Origin: Micromonospora sp. CCTCC AA 2012012
Lineage (GTDB): Bacteria > Actinomycetota > Actinomycetes > Mycobacteriales > Micromonosporaceae
Direction of reading: 5' to 3'
DNA length: 64,000 nt
Assembly (NCBI RefSeq): GCF_040499845.1
Contig: NZ_CP159342.1
Location: forward strand, 4,898,001-4,962,000
Under the pieces are notes generated by a model, which had not been told where the DNA came from, did no database searches, and saw only the letters and a program-made list of their open reading frames with translations. How positions within the stretch are numbered: the stretch's first letter is position 1; each line of letters opens with the position of its first letter. Below, piece after piece: positions 41,464 through 49,362 of this stretch. Made by a program: the position numbers and the translations under genes.

Positions 41464-41781
41464 TCAGAGCGGCAACTGGATGCCGCGGTTGGTGCCGGCG
41501 ACGCGGCTGGCGGCCTCGGTGTCCGAGACGTCGTACTGCTGGCCGGCGGTGCGGATCGCGGCGGCGGTCTCGCGCAGGGCCCGCTGGAGCGCCGCCTGGT
41601 CCTGCGCCCACTGCTGCTTCACCTGCTCGAAGGAGCGCCCACCGGCACCCCGCCAGGCCTGTTGCAGCACCTCCAGCTCGGCCATCAGGCCGCTCAGCAT
41701 GGTCTGCAACGACTGGTCCACCTGGTCGAACTTCGCGGCGGTCTGCTGCATCACCGCGGCTTCTGCCTGGGTCTGGGACAC
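41464..41781 (-). CDS. WXG100 protein (Esx-type substrate), first of pair
   Basis: 105 aa with AWRGAGG as the WXG turn and YDVSD as the YxxxD signal, followed by about 20 more residues. Two helices precede and follow the turn. GTG 41781 follows GAGGTG by 8 nt. It is upstream of and likely cotranscribed with the other WXG100 gene. Divergent from eccE across a 241-bp region. Confidence 0.93.
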   Translation of the reverse strand: MSQTQAEAAVMQQTAAKFDQVDQSLQTMLSGLMAELEVLQQAWRGAGGRSFEQVKQQWAQDQAALQRALRETAAAIRTAGQQYDVSDTEAASRVAGTNRGIQLPL

Positions 41782-42022
41782 CCGGACGTCACCTCGTCTC
41801 CTCGGTCGTGGCTGGCCGTGTGGCGGCCACCGTGGACGGCCGCGCGATGCCGGAGGGTGGGGCCGGGGGACGGCGGCGCGCGGCGAACTCGTCGCTGACG
41901 GTAGCGGTCCCGTTCCTGATGTGCTACCCCCCGGGTCTCCCCTGTGGACAACCGGCCCCGGGTGGACCCCTTACGATGAGCCACGTCACCGTCACCCGAC
42001 GAGCGGTGGCGGAGGAGGTGCG

Positions 42023-43822
42023 GTGACGGCCACCACGACCACGCAGCCGACGCCGGCCGTCCGCCAGGCGCTGCCGCCACAGTGGACACGGACGTCACGG
42101 GCCGGTGTCCGCACCGGTCAGGTGGTGGCCGCGCAGGTCGCCGTGGCGGTGCTCGCGGCGGCCGTCGGGCGCGGACCCGCGGCGGTCGCGGGTGCGCTGC
42201 TGCTGGCCCTCGTGCTGCTCCCCGGTGCGTGGCTCCGACTGCGCGGACGGTGGCTCTTCGAGTGGGCGGTCGTCGGGCTGGCGCACCTGACCCGGCGGCG
42301 GGCCCTGCCGCCGACCGCCGGGCCGACCGCTCTGCTCGACCTGGTCGACCGGGGGGCGCAGGTGCGCTCCGCCGAGCTGGCCGGCGGTCCCGCCGCGGTG
42401 CTGGACGACGCGACCGGGATGACCGCGCTGCTGGAGATCGGCGACCCGGGTGACCTGCTCGGCGACGGCCGGCGGATGCTGCCCGGTCCGCTCGCGCTGC
42501 TCCCGCCGGCCACGCCGGAGAGCCCACCGGTCCGGCTCCAGCTCCTGCTCTCCGGCTCACCGGCGCCCGTACCGGCGGTCGGGGCCGGCGCGGCGGGGAC
42601 GTCGTACCGGCAGCTCACCGACGGGCGGCTCGCCGGGCGGGAGTGGGCGGTGCTCGCGGTCCGGGTGCTCCGGCTCGACGGCTGGTCGGACGAGGAGCTG
42701 CGGCGCGCCCTCTCCGGCACGGTCCGGCGGGTCCTCCGCCGACTCGGCCCGCTGACCGGCCGCCCGCTGGGCGAGCAGGCGGCGCTGCGCGTACTGGCGG
42801 AACTGGCCCACCACGACGCCGGTGGGCCGACCCGCGAGTCGTGGCAGACGATGCGCACCGGCGGGCTGCTGCAGACGAGCTTCGGGTTGCGCCGCTGGCC
42901 GGACCCGCGCTCCGAGGCCGGTCAGCGGCTGGTGCCCCGGCTGCTCGCACTGCCGGCCACCGCGATCACCGTCTCGCTGGGGCTCGGTCCGCACGGCGGC
43001 CCCGGTCCGGTGCCGGCCGAGCTGACCGTACGCCTGGCGGCCTGGACCGCCGGGGAGCTGGCGATGGCCGCCCAGTCGGCGCGGCGGCTGGTCGCCGACG
43101 CGGGCGGCGAGCTGCGGCGGCTCGACGGCGAGCAGCTGGACGGGCTGGCCGCCACCCTGCCGCTGGCGGTGGCCCGGCCCGGTGCCCGGGTCGGCGGGGA
43201 GGCGTTGGACGCGCTGGAGCTGCCGCTGGGCGAGGCAGGGCTGATGGTGGGCGCGAACCGGCACGGCGGGGCGGTCACGGTCCGGCTGTTCCGCCCCGAG
43301 GAGACCCGGGTGATGGTGGTCGGCGGCGTACGCGTCGCGCAGCTCACCGTGCTGCGCGCGCTGGCCCTCGGTGCCCGGGCGGTGGTGCAGACCACCCGCC
43401 CCCGGGCCTGGGAACGCTTCGTCCGGGGGGTCGGCGGGATCCCGGTGACCCCGCCCGGGCGTCCGGTGGGTGGCGTGCCCGGCGGCCCGTTGCAGCCGCT
43501 GCTGCTGGTCCTGGACGCCGGTCCGGCGCCGACCGAGGCGGCACCCGGGCCGGCCTGGCAGTCCACCCTGGTGGTCCGGGACGAGCTGACCCCGGCCGAC
43601 GTGGACGCGCTGGGCCGCGCCGACCTGGCGATCCTGCAACCGTTGGACGCGGCCGAGGCCGCGCTGGCCGGCGCCGCCCTCGGCCTGGGCGGTTCGGCGG
43701 AGTGGCTGACCCGGATCCGGGACGACATGGTGGCGGTGGTGAACCGGCGCGCCCTGCGCTGGGCGCTGCTCTCCCCGACGCCGATCGAGTCGCAACTCGT
43801 GGGCCGCCCGGTCCGGAGCTGA
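42023..43822 (+). CDS. eccE: Type VII secretion protein EccE-like
   Basis: 599 aa. Two TM helices at the N-terminus (VVAAQVAVAVLAAAVG, AVAGALLLALVLLPGAWL) precede a large cytoplasmic domain (LLDLVDRGAQVRSAEL..., FGLRRWPDPRSEAGQRLVPRLL), the layout of the EccE family. GTG 42023 is preceded by GGAGG at ideal spacing. The C-terminal part (VMVVGGVRVAQLTVLRALALGARAVVQTT) looks like a mononucleotide-binding-like fold without a Walker A. EccE is a peripheral member of the ESX core; the ATPase EccC and partners are not in the window. Confidence 0.87.
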   Translation: MTATTTTQPTPAVRQALPPQWTRTSRAGVRTGQVVAAQVAVAVLAAAVGRGPAAVAGALLLALVLLPGAWLRLRGRWLFEWAVVGLAHLTRRRALPPTAGPTALLDLVDRGAQVRSAELAGGPAAVLDDATGMTALLEIGDPGDLLGDGRRMLPGPLALLPPATPESPPVRLQLLLSGSPAPVPAVGAGAAGTSYRQLTDGRLAGREWAVLAVRVLRLDGWSDEELRRALSGTVRRVLRRLGPLTGRPLGEQAALRVLAELAHHDAGGPTRESWQTMRTGGLLQTSFGLRRWPDPRSEAGQRLVPRLLALPATAITVSLGLGPHGGPGPVPAELTVRLAAWTAGELAMAAQSARRLVADAGGELRRLDGEQLDGLAATLPLAVARPGARVGGEALDALELPLGEAGLMVGANRHGGAVTVRLFRPEETRVMVVGGVRVAQLTVLRALALGARAVVQTTRPRAWERFVRGVGGIPVTPPGRPVGGVPGGPLQPLLLVLDAGPAPTEAAPGPAWQSTLVVRDELTPADVDALGRADLAILQPLDAAEAALAGAALGLGGSAEWLTRIRDDMVAVVNRRALRWALLSPTPIESQLVGRPVRS

Positions 43823-43864
43823 GCGGGTTCCGTCGGGTGGCCCGAGCGTGGCACGATCCCGGCC

Positions 43865-44251
43865 ATGGATTTTCTGAAGGGTCTTCTGATCCGGCTGGGC
43901 TCCACGGCGGTGGCCTTCTGGCTGGCCACGCTCCTCATCCCGGGCATCACGCTGGAGTCGGACTCGGCGACCGAAACGGTGACCACGCTGGTGCTGGTCG
44001 CGGTGATCTTCGGCGTGGTCAACGCGGTGCTCCAGCCGATCATCAAGACCGTCGGCTGCGGCTTCTACCTGCTGACCCTCGGTCTGATCGCGCTGGTGGT
44101 CAACGGCCTGCTCTTCCTGCTCACGAGCTGGATCGCCGACCAGGCCGGGCTGCCGTTCCACGTGGACGGCTTCTGGCCGGCGGCGGTGCTGGGTGCGCTC
44201 TTCGTCGGCATCGTCACCTGGCTCCTCGGCGCGGTCCTCGACCGCGACTGA
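43865..44251 (+). CDS. Four-TM phage-holin-like membrane protein
   Basis: 128 aa with four TM helices (STAVAFWLATLLIPGI, TLVLVAVIFGVVNAVLQPII, GFYLLTLGLIALVVNGLLFLL, AAVLGALFVGIVTWLLGAVL). It matches the small actinobacterial phage-holin superfamily IV/DUF-type membrane proteins, whose role in non-phage chromosomes is unknown. There is no strong ribosome site; a CACGAT hexamer 8 nt before ATG 43865 could be a -10. Confidence 0.85.
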   Translation: MDFLKGLLIRLGSTAVAFWLATLLIPGITLESDSATETVTTLVLVAVIFGVVNAVLQPIIKTVGCGFYLLTLGLIALVVNGLLFLLTSWIADQAGLPFHVDGFWPAAVLGALFVGIVTWLLGAVLDRD

Positions 44252-44334
44252 GGCCGCCGGCAGCCGCCGGTTCCCGTCCACCGGCGCAGGCCAGTGGGCG
44301 GGAATTGGCTGGTGAGGGTGCCCGGGGGTGGGGC

Positions 44335-44340
44335 TAGCGT
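44335..44340 (+). promoter_or_regulatory. -10-like TAGCGT before the GNAT gene
   Basis: TAGCGT ends 7 nt before GTG 44348, again suggesting a leaderless mRNA. TACGGT at 44821-44826 plays the same part before rarD. Confidence 0.45.
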
Positions 44341-44347
44341 CGCAGGG

Positions 44348-44836
44348 GTGTCCATCCTGACCCGGCCCGACGGCTACCAGCTCAGCACGGATCCCGACCG
44401 CCTCGACCTCGACCTGGTGCACGGGTGGCTCTCCACCGACGCGTACTGGGCGCTGGGGCGGGACCGGGAGACGGTGGCGCGCGCCTTCGCCGGCTCGATC
44501 GGCTTCGGCGTCTACCGCCCCGGTGACGGCCGGCAGGTGGCGGTGGCCCGGGCGGTGACCGACCGGGCGACGTTCGCCTGGCTCTGCGACGTCTACGTGG
44601 ACCGGGCCGAGCGGGGCCGGGGGCTGGGCACCTGGCTGGCCGGCGCGGCCCGCGACCACCTCGCCGGGTTCGGCGTACGCCGGATCGTGCTGGCCACCGC
44701 CGACGCGCACGGGGTGTACGAGAAGATCGGCTTCACGCCGATCCTGCCGGACCGCTACATGGAACTGGACCACCGGGTGAACCGGGTCACCGGAAAGGAA
44801 CAGGCCGGCGATCCGCCCCTTACGGTGGAGGCGTGA
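44348..44836 (+). CDS. GNAT-family N-acetyltransferase
   Basis: 162 aa. The acetyl-CoA binding motif is VYVDRAERGRGLGTWLAGAAR (Q/RxxGxG/A type) after the beta4 strand ATFAWLCDVYV; C-terminal AHGVYEKIGFTPI is the usual motif B. The substrate is unknown. GTG 44348 is preferred over 44294 because it fits the -10-like site and the fold start. Its stop overlaps the rarD start (GTGA), so the pair is coupled. Confidence 0.9.
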   Translation: MSILTRPDGYQLSTDPDRLDLDLVHGWLSTDAYWALGRDRETVARAFAGSIGFGVYRPGDGRQVAVARAVTDRATFAWLCDVYVDRAERGRGLGTWLAGAARDHLAGFGVRRIVLATADAHGVYEKIGFTPILPDRYMELDHRVNRVTGKEQAGDPPLTVEA

Positions 44837-45783
44837 ACCAGACCCGCCTCGGCTACCTGTACGGGCTCGGCGCGTACCTGCTCTGGGGCTTCTTCCCGAT
44901 CTACTTCAAGCTGCTGCGCCCGGCCGGACCGGTGGAGATCCTCGCCCACCGGGTCGTCTGGTCGGTGGCCTTCGTGGCGCTGCTGCTCGCCGCGCTGCGC
45001 AACTACGGCTTCCTCCGGGCCCTGCTGCACCGGCCCCGCACGCTTGCCGGCATCGTCGTCGCCGCCGCGCTGATCGCGGTCAACTGGGGCACCTACATCT
45101 ACGGGGTCAACTCCGACCGGGTGGTGGAGACCGCCCTCGGCTACTTCATCAACCCGCTGGTCTCGGTGCTGCTCGGCGTCTTCGTGCTGCGCGAGCGGCT
45201 CCGCCCGGCGCAGTGGGCGGCCCTCGGCGTCGGCGCGCTCGCCGTGGCGGTGCTGACCGTCGACTACGGTCGCCCGCCCTGGCTGGCGCTCACCCTCGCG
45301 GTCAGCTTCGCCGGGTACGGCCTGGTGAAGAAGCGGCTCGGGCTGCCGGCCGCCGAGGGGCTCTTCGTCGAGTCGGCGGTGCTGGCGCTCCCCGCGCTGG
45401 CCTACCTCGGCTGGCTGGTCCACCGCGGCGACTCGACGTTCGGGCACGGGTCGGCCGGGCACACCGCGCTGCTGGTGCTGGCCGGCGCGGCCACCGCCAT
45501 CCCGCTGCTGCTCTTCGCCGGAGCGGCGAACCGGCTGCCGCTCTCCGCGGTCGGCATGCTGCAGTACCTCGCCCCGATCCTCCAGCTCGGCTGCGGAGTG
45601 CTGATCTTCCACGAGCCGATGCCGCCGGCCCGCCTCGCCGGGTTCGCGCTGGTCTGGCTCGCCCTGATCGTCTTCACCGTCGACGCACTGCGCCAGGCCG
45701 GGCAGAGCCGCGCCGAGGCCCGGGCGGCCGGCGCGCCCCGACCCCCGGTGCCGGCGGAGGCCGGCGGTCAGCGCACGTCGTAG
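44833..45783 (+). CDS. rarD: EamA-family transporter RarD
   Basis: 316 aa with about ten TM helices. The opening GLGAYLLWGFFPIYFKLL, the segment HRVVWSVAF, and INWGTYIYGVN-like NWGTYIYGVNSDRVVETALGYFINPL are typical of RarD, a DMT-superfamily permease of unknown substrate (linked to chloramphenicol sensitivity in some bacteria). Its last 16 bp overlap the 3' end of the convergent anti-sigma gene. Confidence 0.93.
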   Translation: MNQTRLGYLYGLGAYLLWGFFPIYFKLLRPAGPVEILAHRVVWSVAFVALLLAALRNYGFLRALLHRPRTLAGIVVAAALIAVNWGTYIYGVNSDRVVETALGYFINPLVSVLLGVFVLRERLRPAQWAALGVGALAVAVLTVDYGRPPWLALTLAVSFAGYGLVKKRLGLPAAEGLFVESAVLALPALAYLGWLVHRGDSTFGHGSAGHTALLVLAGAATAIPLLLFAGAANRLPLSAVGMLQYLAPILQLGCGVLIFHEPMPPARLAGFALVWLALIVFTVDALRQAGQSRAEARAAGAPRPPVPAEAGGQRTS

Positions 45784-46454
45784 GCCAGGACGGGGGTGCC
45801 GTCGCCGCGCAGCAGTTCCAGGCGGACCAGCTCGCCCCGGGTGAAGTGGGTGGCGCCGGTGAGGCGGACGTCGTCGCCGGGGGCGGCCAGCCAGGAGCCG
45901 ACCTGCTCCGTCGCGCCGTCCGGGCCGTGCGCCACCAGCCGGAAGGTGTACGCCTCGCGGTGCCCGGCCCGCCGGTCGTAGCCGCAGCGCATGGTCACCT
46001 CGGTGCCCCACTCGGTGTCGGCCAGCCCCAGCTCGGCGTGCACCGGCACGGCCTCGTCGACCGGGCGCATCGCCACCAGCGGCACGCTCGGCGGGGGCGG
46101 GGCGGCCGGCCGGACCAGGGTCACCCCGACGCCCACCAGCACGGCGAGCACGGCCGCGGCGAGGGTGGTCACCGCGTACCGTCGGCGCGACCGGGAGCGG
46201 TCCCGGCGGCGGCGCTCCCGCGCGGCGTCGAGCAGCGCGGGCATCCGGGAGGTCTCCGACGCGGACGGCAGGAACTGCTCCAGCCCGGCCGGGTCGAGCC
46301 GGCCGAGCAGACCGGGCAGGACGGCGATCTCGGCCACCGCCTCCCGGCAGGCCGGGCAGCCGGCCAGGTGCCGCTCGTAGGCGGCGCGGTCGGCCGGGGC
46401 GAGGGCACCCAGCACGTACGCGCCGTCGTCGTGTGCGAACTCGCAGCGGGTCAT
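45768..46454 (-). CDS. Zinc-containing anti-sigma factor
   Basis: 228 aa. The N-terminal zinc anti-sigma domain has HLAGCPACREAV (HxxxCxxC) near residue 30, after the early Cys/His pair in MTRCEFAHDDGAYVLGAL. One TM helix (YAVTTLAAAVLAVLVGVGVTLV) leads to an extracytoplasmic beta domain. ATG 46454 overlaps the sigma stop (ATGA). It presumably holds the upstream sigma factor until a redox or envelope signal. The layout resembles RsrA/RslA-type regulators. Confidence 0.92.
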   Translation of the reverse strand: MTRCEFAHDDGAYVLGALAPADRAAYERHLAGCPACREAVAEIAVLPGLLGRLDPAGLEQFLPSASETSRMPALLDAARERRRRDRSRSRRRYAVTTLAAAVLAVLVGVGVTLVRPAAPPPPSVPLVAMRPVDEAVPVHAELGLADTEWGTEVTMRCGYDRRAGHREAYTFRLVAHGPDGATEQVGSWLAAPGDDVRLTGATHFTRGELVRLELLRGDGTPVLAYDVR

Positions 46455-46966
46455 CCGGTCACCCCCATCTCGGCCAGCACCAACCGTAGTGAGCGCAGCG
46501 CGTAGTGGGTGCGCGACTTGACCGTGCCCGGCGGTACGCCCAGCCGGGCGGCGGCCTCGGCCACCGACCGCCCCTGATAGAAGCACTCGACCAGCACCTC
46601 CCGGTGGGTCGGGCTGAGCCGGTTCAGTGCCTCGGCAACGGTCCACGCCTCCACCGCGCGCTCCGCTTCGTCGACCGTCTCGGGGGGTTCGGGCAGCTCG
46701 TCGGTGTAGACCTCACCGACCCGGGTGGACCGGCGGCGCCAGGCGTCGATCGCCAGGTTCCGGGCGGTGGTGAAGAGCCACGCCCGGACCGAGCCGCGCC
46801 GCGGGTCCAGCGACTCCGGGTGCCGCCAGGCCCGCAGCAGCGTCTCCTGCACCAGGTCCTCGGCCCGCGTACGGTCGCCGTTGACCAGGCGCAGGGCGTG
46901 CGCGAAGAGCGCGTCGGCATGCTCGTCGTGCAGCGCGCGCAGCAGTTGGGCGTCGTGGTCGCTGAT
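46451..46966 (-). CDS. ECF sigma factor, apparently starting at ATC
   Basis: 171 aa with region 2 (LFAHALRLVNGDRTRAEDLVQETLLRAWRHPESL, FTTARNLAIDAWRR) and region 4 (LNRLSPTHREVLVECFYQGRSVAEAAARLGVPPGTVKSR), resembling SigK/SigL-type factors. The frame upstream has no ATG, GTG or TTG before region 2. The natural start, SDHDAQLL, is preceded by ATC (46964-46966), with AGGAG 7 nt upstream at ideal spacing. The first canonical codon in frame, GTG 46852, would cut into region 2.1. ATC is therefore my best start. Confidence 0.85.
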   Translation of the reverse strand: MSDHDAQLLRALHDEHADALFAHALRLVNGDRTRAEDLVQETLLRAWRHPESLDPRRGSVRAWLFTTARNLAIDAWRRRSTRVGEVYTDELPEPPETVDEAERAVEAWTVAEALNRLSPTHREVLVECFYQGRSVAEAAARLGVPPGTVKSRTHYALRSLRLVLAEMGVTG

Positions 46967-47078
46967 GGCGGTCTCCTCGCGTGGACGGTGAGCCCGGCGG
47001 TGCGTTCGCCCGTGAATACGTGCGGTGACCCCGATCGGTTCAGCGCGTACGCGCGAGTGCTGCCGACGCGGTGGAGCG

Positions 47079-47861
47079 TCAGGCGTCGGCGGCGATGCCG
47101 TCGGCGACGGTGCGCGCCACGGTGAGCAGCTTGGCCCGGACCACCCGGGCGGAGGTCATCATCTCGCTGGCCGGCAGCGCGCAGGCCAGCACGACCCGCC
47201 GCTCCATGTCCTTGTCCGGGGTGACCAGCACGGCGGCGCAGGCCACGCCCTGGCGGAACTGCCCCAGCTCCAGCTGCATGCCGCGGCGGTCCCCGGCGGC
47301 CAGGTCGGCCTCGAACGCCTCGGTGCTGGTGAGGGTGGCGCCGGTGAACGGACGCATGCCGTATTCCCGCAGGTAGCGGAAGCGCTGCTCGGAGGTGAGG
47401 GTGGCGAGCAGGCTCTTGCCGAGGGCGGTGGCGTGCGCCCCCTCGTCGAAGCCCGGCACGAGGTCCTCCAGGTAGGGCGAGCGCGGCCCCTCGGCGACCC
47501 CGGTGATGGCGACCTGACCGCCGACGAAGCGGCCCAGGTAGTGGCTGTAGCCGGTGTCGGCGGCGGCCCGGCGCAGGCACTCACCGACGGCGGGCGGCCC
47601 CCGGAAGGCGGTCACCAGCTCCCGGTACCGGTCGGCCACCTCCAGCCCGACGATGTAGGTGCCGTCCTCCCGGCGGATCACGTAGCCCTCGTACGCCAGG
47701 GTGCGCACCAGGTGGTAGGTGGTGGCCACGGTCAGCTCGCAGCGGCGGGCGATCTGCTTGACGGTCAGGCCCTTCGGCGCGCGGCCGACCGACTCGAGCA
47801 CTCGAAGCGCGCGGGAGACACTTCGGATGAGGTCCGAAGGTTCCGCCAAGGGGTCGCGCAC
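47079..47861 (-). CDS. IclR-family transcriptional regulator
   Basis: 260 aa. The N-terminal winged helix (SVSRALRVLESVGRAPKGLTVKQIARRCELTVATTYHLVRTLAYEGYVIRR) is followed by the IclR effector domain (GTYIVGLEVADRY ... ATALGKSLLATL). The ligand pocket residues cannot be assigned. GTG 47861 is chosen because GGAGG precedes it by 5 nt; GTG 47867 is an alternative. Divergent from the MFS gene, with an inverted repeat between them that is a likely operator. It probably represses the transporter. Confidence 0.9.
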   Translation of the reverse strand: MRDPLAEPSDLIRSVSRALRVLESVGRAPKGLTVKQIARRCELTVATTYHLVRTLAYEGYVIRREDGTYIVGLEVADRYRELVTAFRGPPAVGECLRRAAADTGYSHYLGRFVGGQVAITGVAEGPRSPYLEDLVPGFDEGAHATALGKSLLATLTSEQRFRYLREYGMRPFTGATLTSTEAFEADLAAGDRRGMQLELGQFRQGVACAAVLVTPDKDMERRVVLACALPASEMMTSARVVRAKLLTVARTVADGIAADA

Positions 47862-47898
47862 AACCACCTCCGCCGCCGGGGACTTACACCATATGAAA

Positions 47899-47924
47899 AA
47901 CAGGCCGAGTGCGAAATGCCTGTT
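47899..47924. promoter_or_regulatory. Inverted repeat in the IclR/MFS divergent region
   Basis: AACAGGC (47899-47905), 12-bp spacer, GCCTGTT (47918-47924), about 40 bp from the IclR start. A candidate IclR-regulator operator. Confidence 0.45.
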
Positions 47925-48000
47925 CGGATCGAGGATGCCAGATCACCGGGCACACTCTGTGCATCGACAGACACGATGCGCTGCGAAAACGTGTGCGGCG

Positions 48001-48006
48001 TAGGTT
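48001..48006 (+). promoter_or_regulatory. -10-like TAGGTT before the MFS gene
   Basis: TAGGTT ends 8 nt before ATG 48015, with no ribosome site between; likely leaderless. Confidence 0.5.
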
Positions 48007-48014
48007 TTCTGACG

Positions 48015-49202
48015 ATGACCGAGATCTCGACACGCCCCTCGCCGCCCGCCGCCCCGCGCACCGGCCGGGTCAGCGCGGGTGCCATCGCCACCACCATCGC
48101 CTGCGTGCTCCCCGTCTTCCTGGTCGGCGGGCTCGCCGTGCAGATGGGTCACGACCTGAGCTTCTCCCCCGCCGGGCTGGGCCTGGCCGTCTCGGTCTAC
48201 TTCGGGATCAGCGCCCTCGCCTCGGTCCCCTCCGGCGCGCTCGTGGAGCGCTACGGCAGCGCGGTGGTGGCCCGGGCCGGCATCCTGCTCTCCGCCGGCT
48301 CGCTGCTGGCCGTGGCGGGGCTGGCCCGGTCGTACCCGGTGCTGGTCGGGCTGCTGGGGCTCGGCGCCGCCGCGAACGCGCTCGGTCAGCTCGCCAGCAA
48401 CGAGGCGCTGGCCCGGCACGTGCCAACGCACCGGCAGGGGCTCTCGTTCGGGGTGAAGCAGGCCGCCGTCCCGATCTCTACCCTGCTGGCCGGCGTGGCG
48501 GTCCCGACGGTCGCGTTGACCGCCGGCTGGCGCTGGGCGTTCGTCGCCGCCGCCGGGGCGGCGCTGGCCGCGCTGCCCGCCGTACCCCGGCAGGAGCGGG
48601 AGGGGGCGCGGCGGCCGACCGGCCGGCGGGGCGGGCGCGCGACGGCGGCCCTGGTGGTGGTCGGGCTGGCCGCCACCCTGGCGGCGGCCGCCGCGAACGC
48701 GCTGGGCACCTTCGTGGTGGACTCCTCCGCGACCCGTGGCCTATCCCCGGCGCTGGCCGGTCTCACCCTCACCCTGGGCAGCGCGGTCTGCGTGGTGGCC
48801 CGGGTCGGTGCCGGCTGGCTCGCCGACCGGCGGGACAGCGGGCACGTGGCGCTGATCGCCGGCATGCTCGTGGTCGGGGCCGGCGGGCTGGCCCTGCTCG
48901 CGGTGGCCGGCCCGGTGCCGCTGGTGGCCGGCGTGGTGCTCGGCTTCGGCCTCGGCTGGGCCTGGCCCGGGCTGATGAACTTCGCGGTGGTCCGGCTCCA
49001 CCCGCAGGCTCCGGCCGCCGCCACCTCGATCACCCAGACCGGCGTGTACGCGGGCGGCTGCCTCGGCCCCCTCGCCTTGGGCGCCCTGGCCGACACCCTC
49101 GGCTACCCCACCATGTGGATCACCGCAGCCGCCGCCATGCTCGTGGCCGCCCTCCTCATGCTCACCGGCAGCCGCCTCCTGGCGCACCCCGCCCGGCCCT
49201 GA
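48015..49202 (+). CDS. MFS transporter
   Basis: 395 aa, about 12 TM helices. GALVERYGSAVVARAG between TM2 and TM3 is the MFS loop motif; AGWLADRRDSGHVA is its second-half copy. YPVLVGLLGLGAAANALGQLASNEALARHV and SFGVKQAAVPISTLLAGV resemble CynX/NimT-type and related drug/metabolite transporters. The substrate is unknown. It is divergently paired with the IclR regulator and ends just before a repeat-rich intergenic region. Confidence 0.9.
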   Translation: MTEISTRPSPPAAPRTGRVSAGAIATTIACVLPVFLVGGLAVQMGHDLSFSPAGLGLAVSVYFGISALASVPSGALVERYGSAVVARAGILLSAGSLLAVAGLARSYPVLVGLLGLGAAANALGQLASNEALARHVPTHRQGLSFGVKQAAVPISTLLAGVAVPTVALTAGWRWAFVAAAGAALAALPAVPRQEREGARRPTGRRGGRATAALVVVGLAATLAAAAANALGTFVVDSSATRGLSPALAGLTLTLGSAVCVVARVGAGWLADRRDSGHVALIAGMLVVGAGGLALLAVAGPVPLVAGVVLGFGLGWAWPGLMNFAVVRLHPQAPAAATSITQTGVYAGGCLGPLALGALADTLGYPTMWITAAAAMLVAALLMLTGSRLLAHPARP

Positions 49203-49215
49203 TCCCGCCTCCCTC

Positions 49216-49266
49216 GGCGCGATCCCGCCGCACGGCGCGACCGGCGCGATCCCGCCGCACGGCGCG
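49216..49266. repeat. 24-bp exact direct repeat
   Basis: The unit beginning GGCGCGATCCCGCC occurs at 49216-49239 and again at 49243-49266, separated by 3 bp. Confidence 0.85.
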
Positions 49267-49324
49267 TTGATCAAGAGGTTTGCGTCAGGGAACGGGCCCG
49301 CGTCGACGCAAACCTCTTGATCGA
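49267..49324. repeat. Large inverted repeat between convergent genes
   Basis: The left arm (49267-49286, beginning TTGATCAAGAGG) and right arm (49305-49324, beginning GACGCAAACC) match at 19 of 20 positions around an 18-nt spacer. It is between the convergent MFS and polyprenyl synthase genes and could act as a bidirectional terminator, or be a dispersed element. Confidence 0.85.
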
Positions 49325-49362
49325 CAAGAAGGGGTGCTCGGGGCGGGGATGGGTGCGGAGGG

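Noticed and set aside
43865..44251. Possible prophage marker (holin-like gene)
   Set aside because: This four-TM family is widespread on actinobacterial chromosomes and no other phage gene is nearby.
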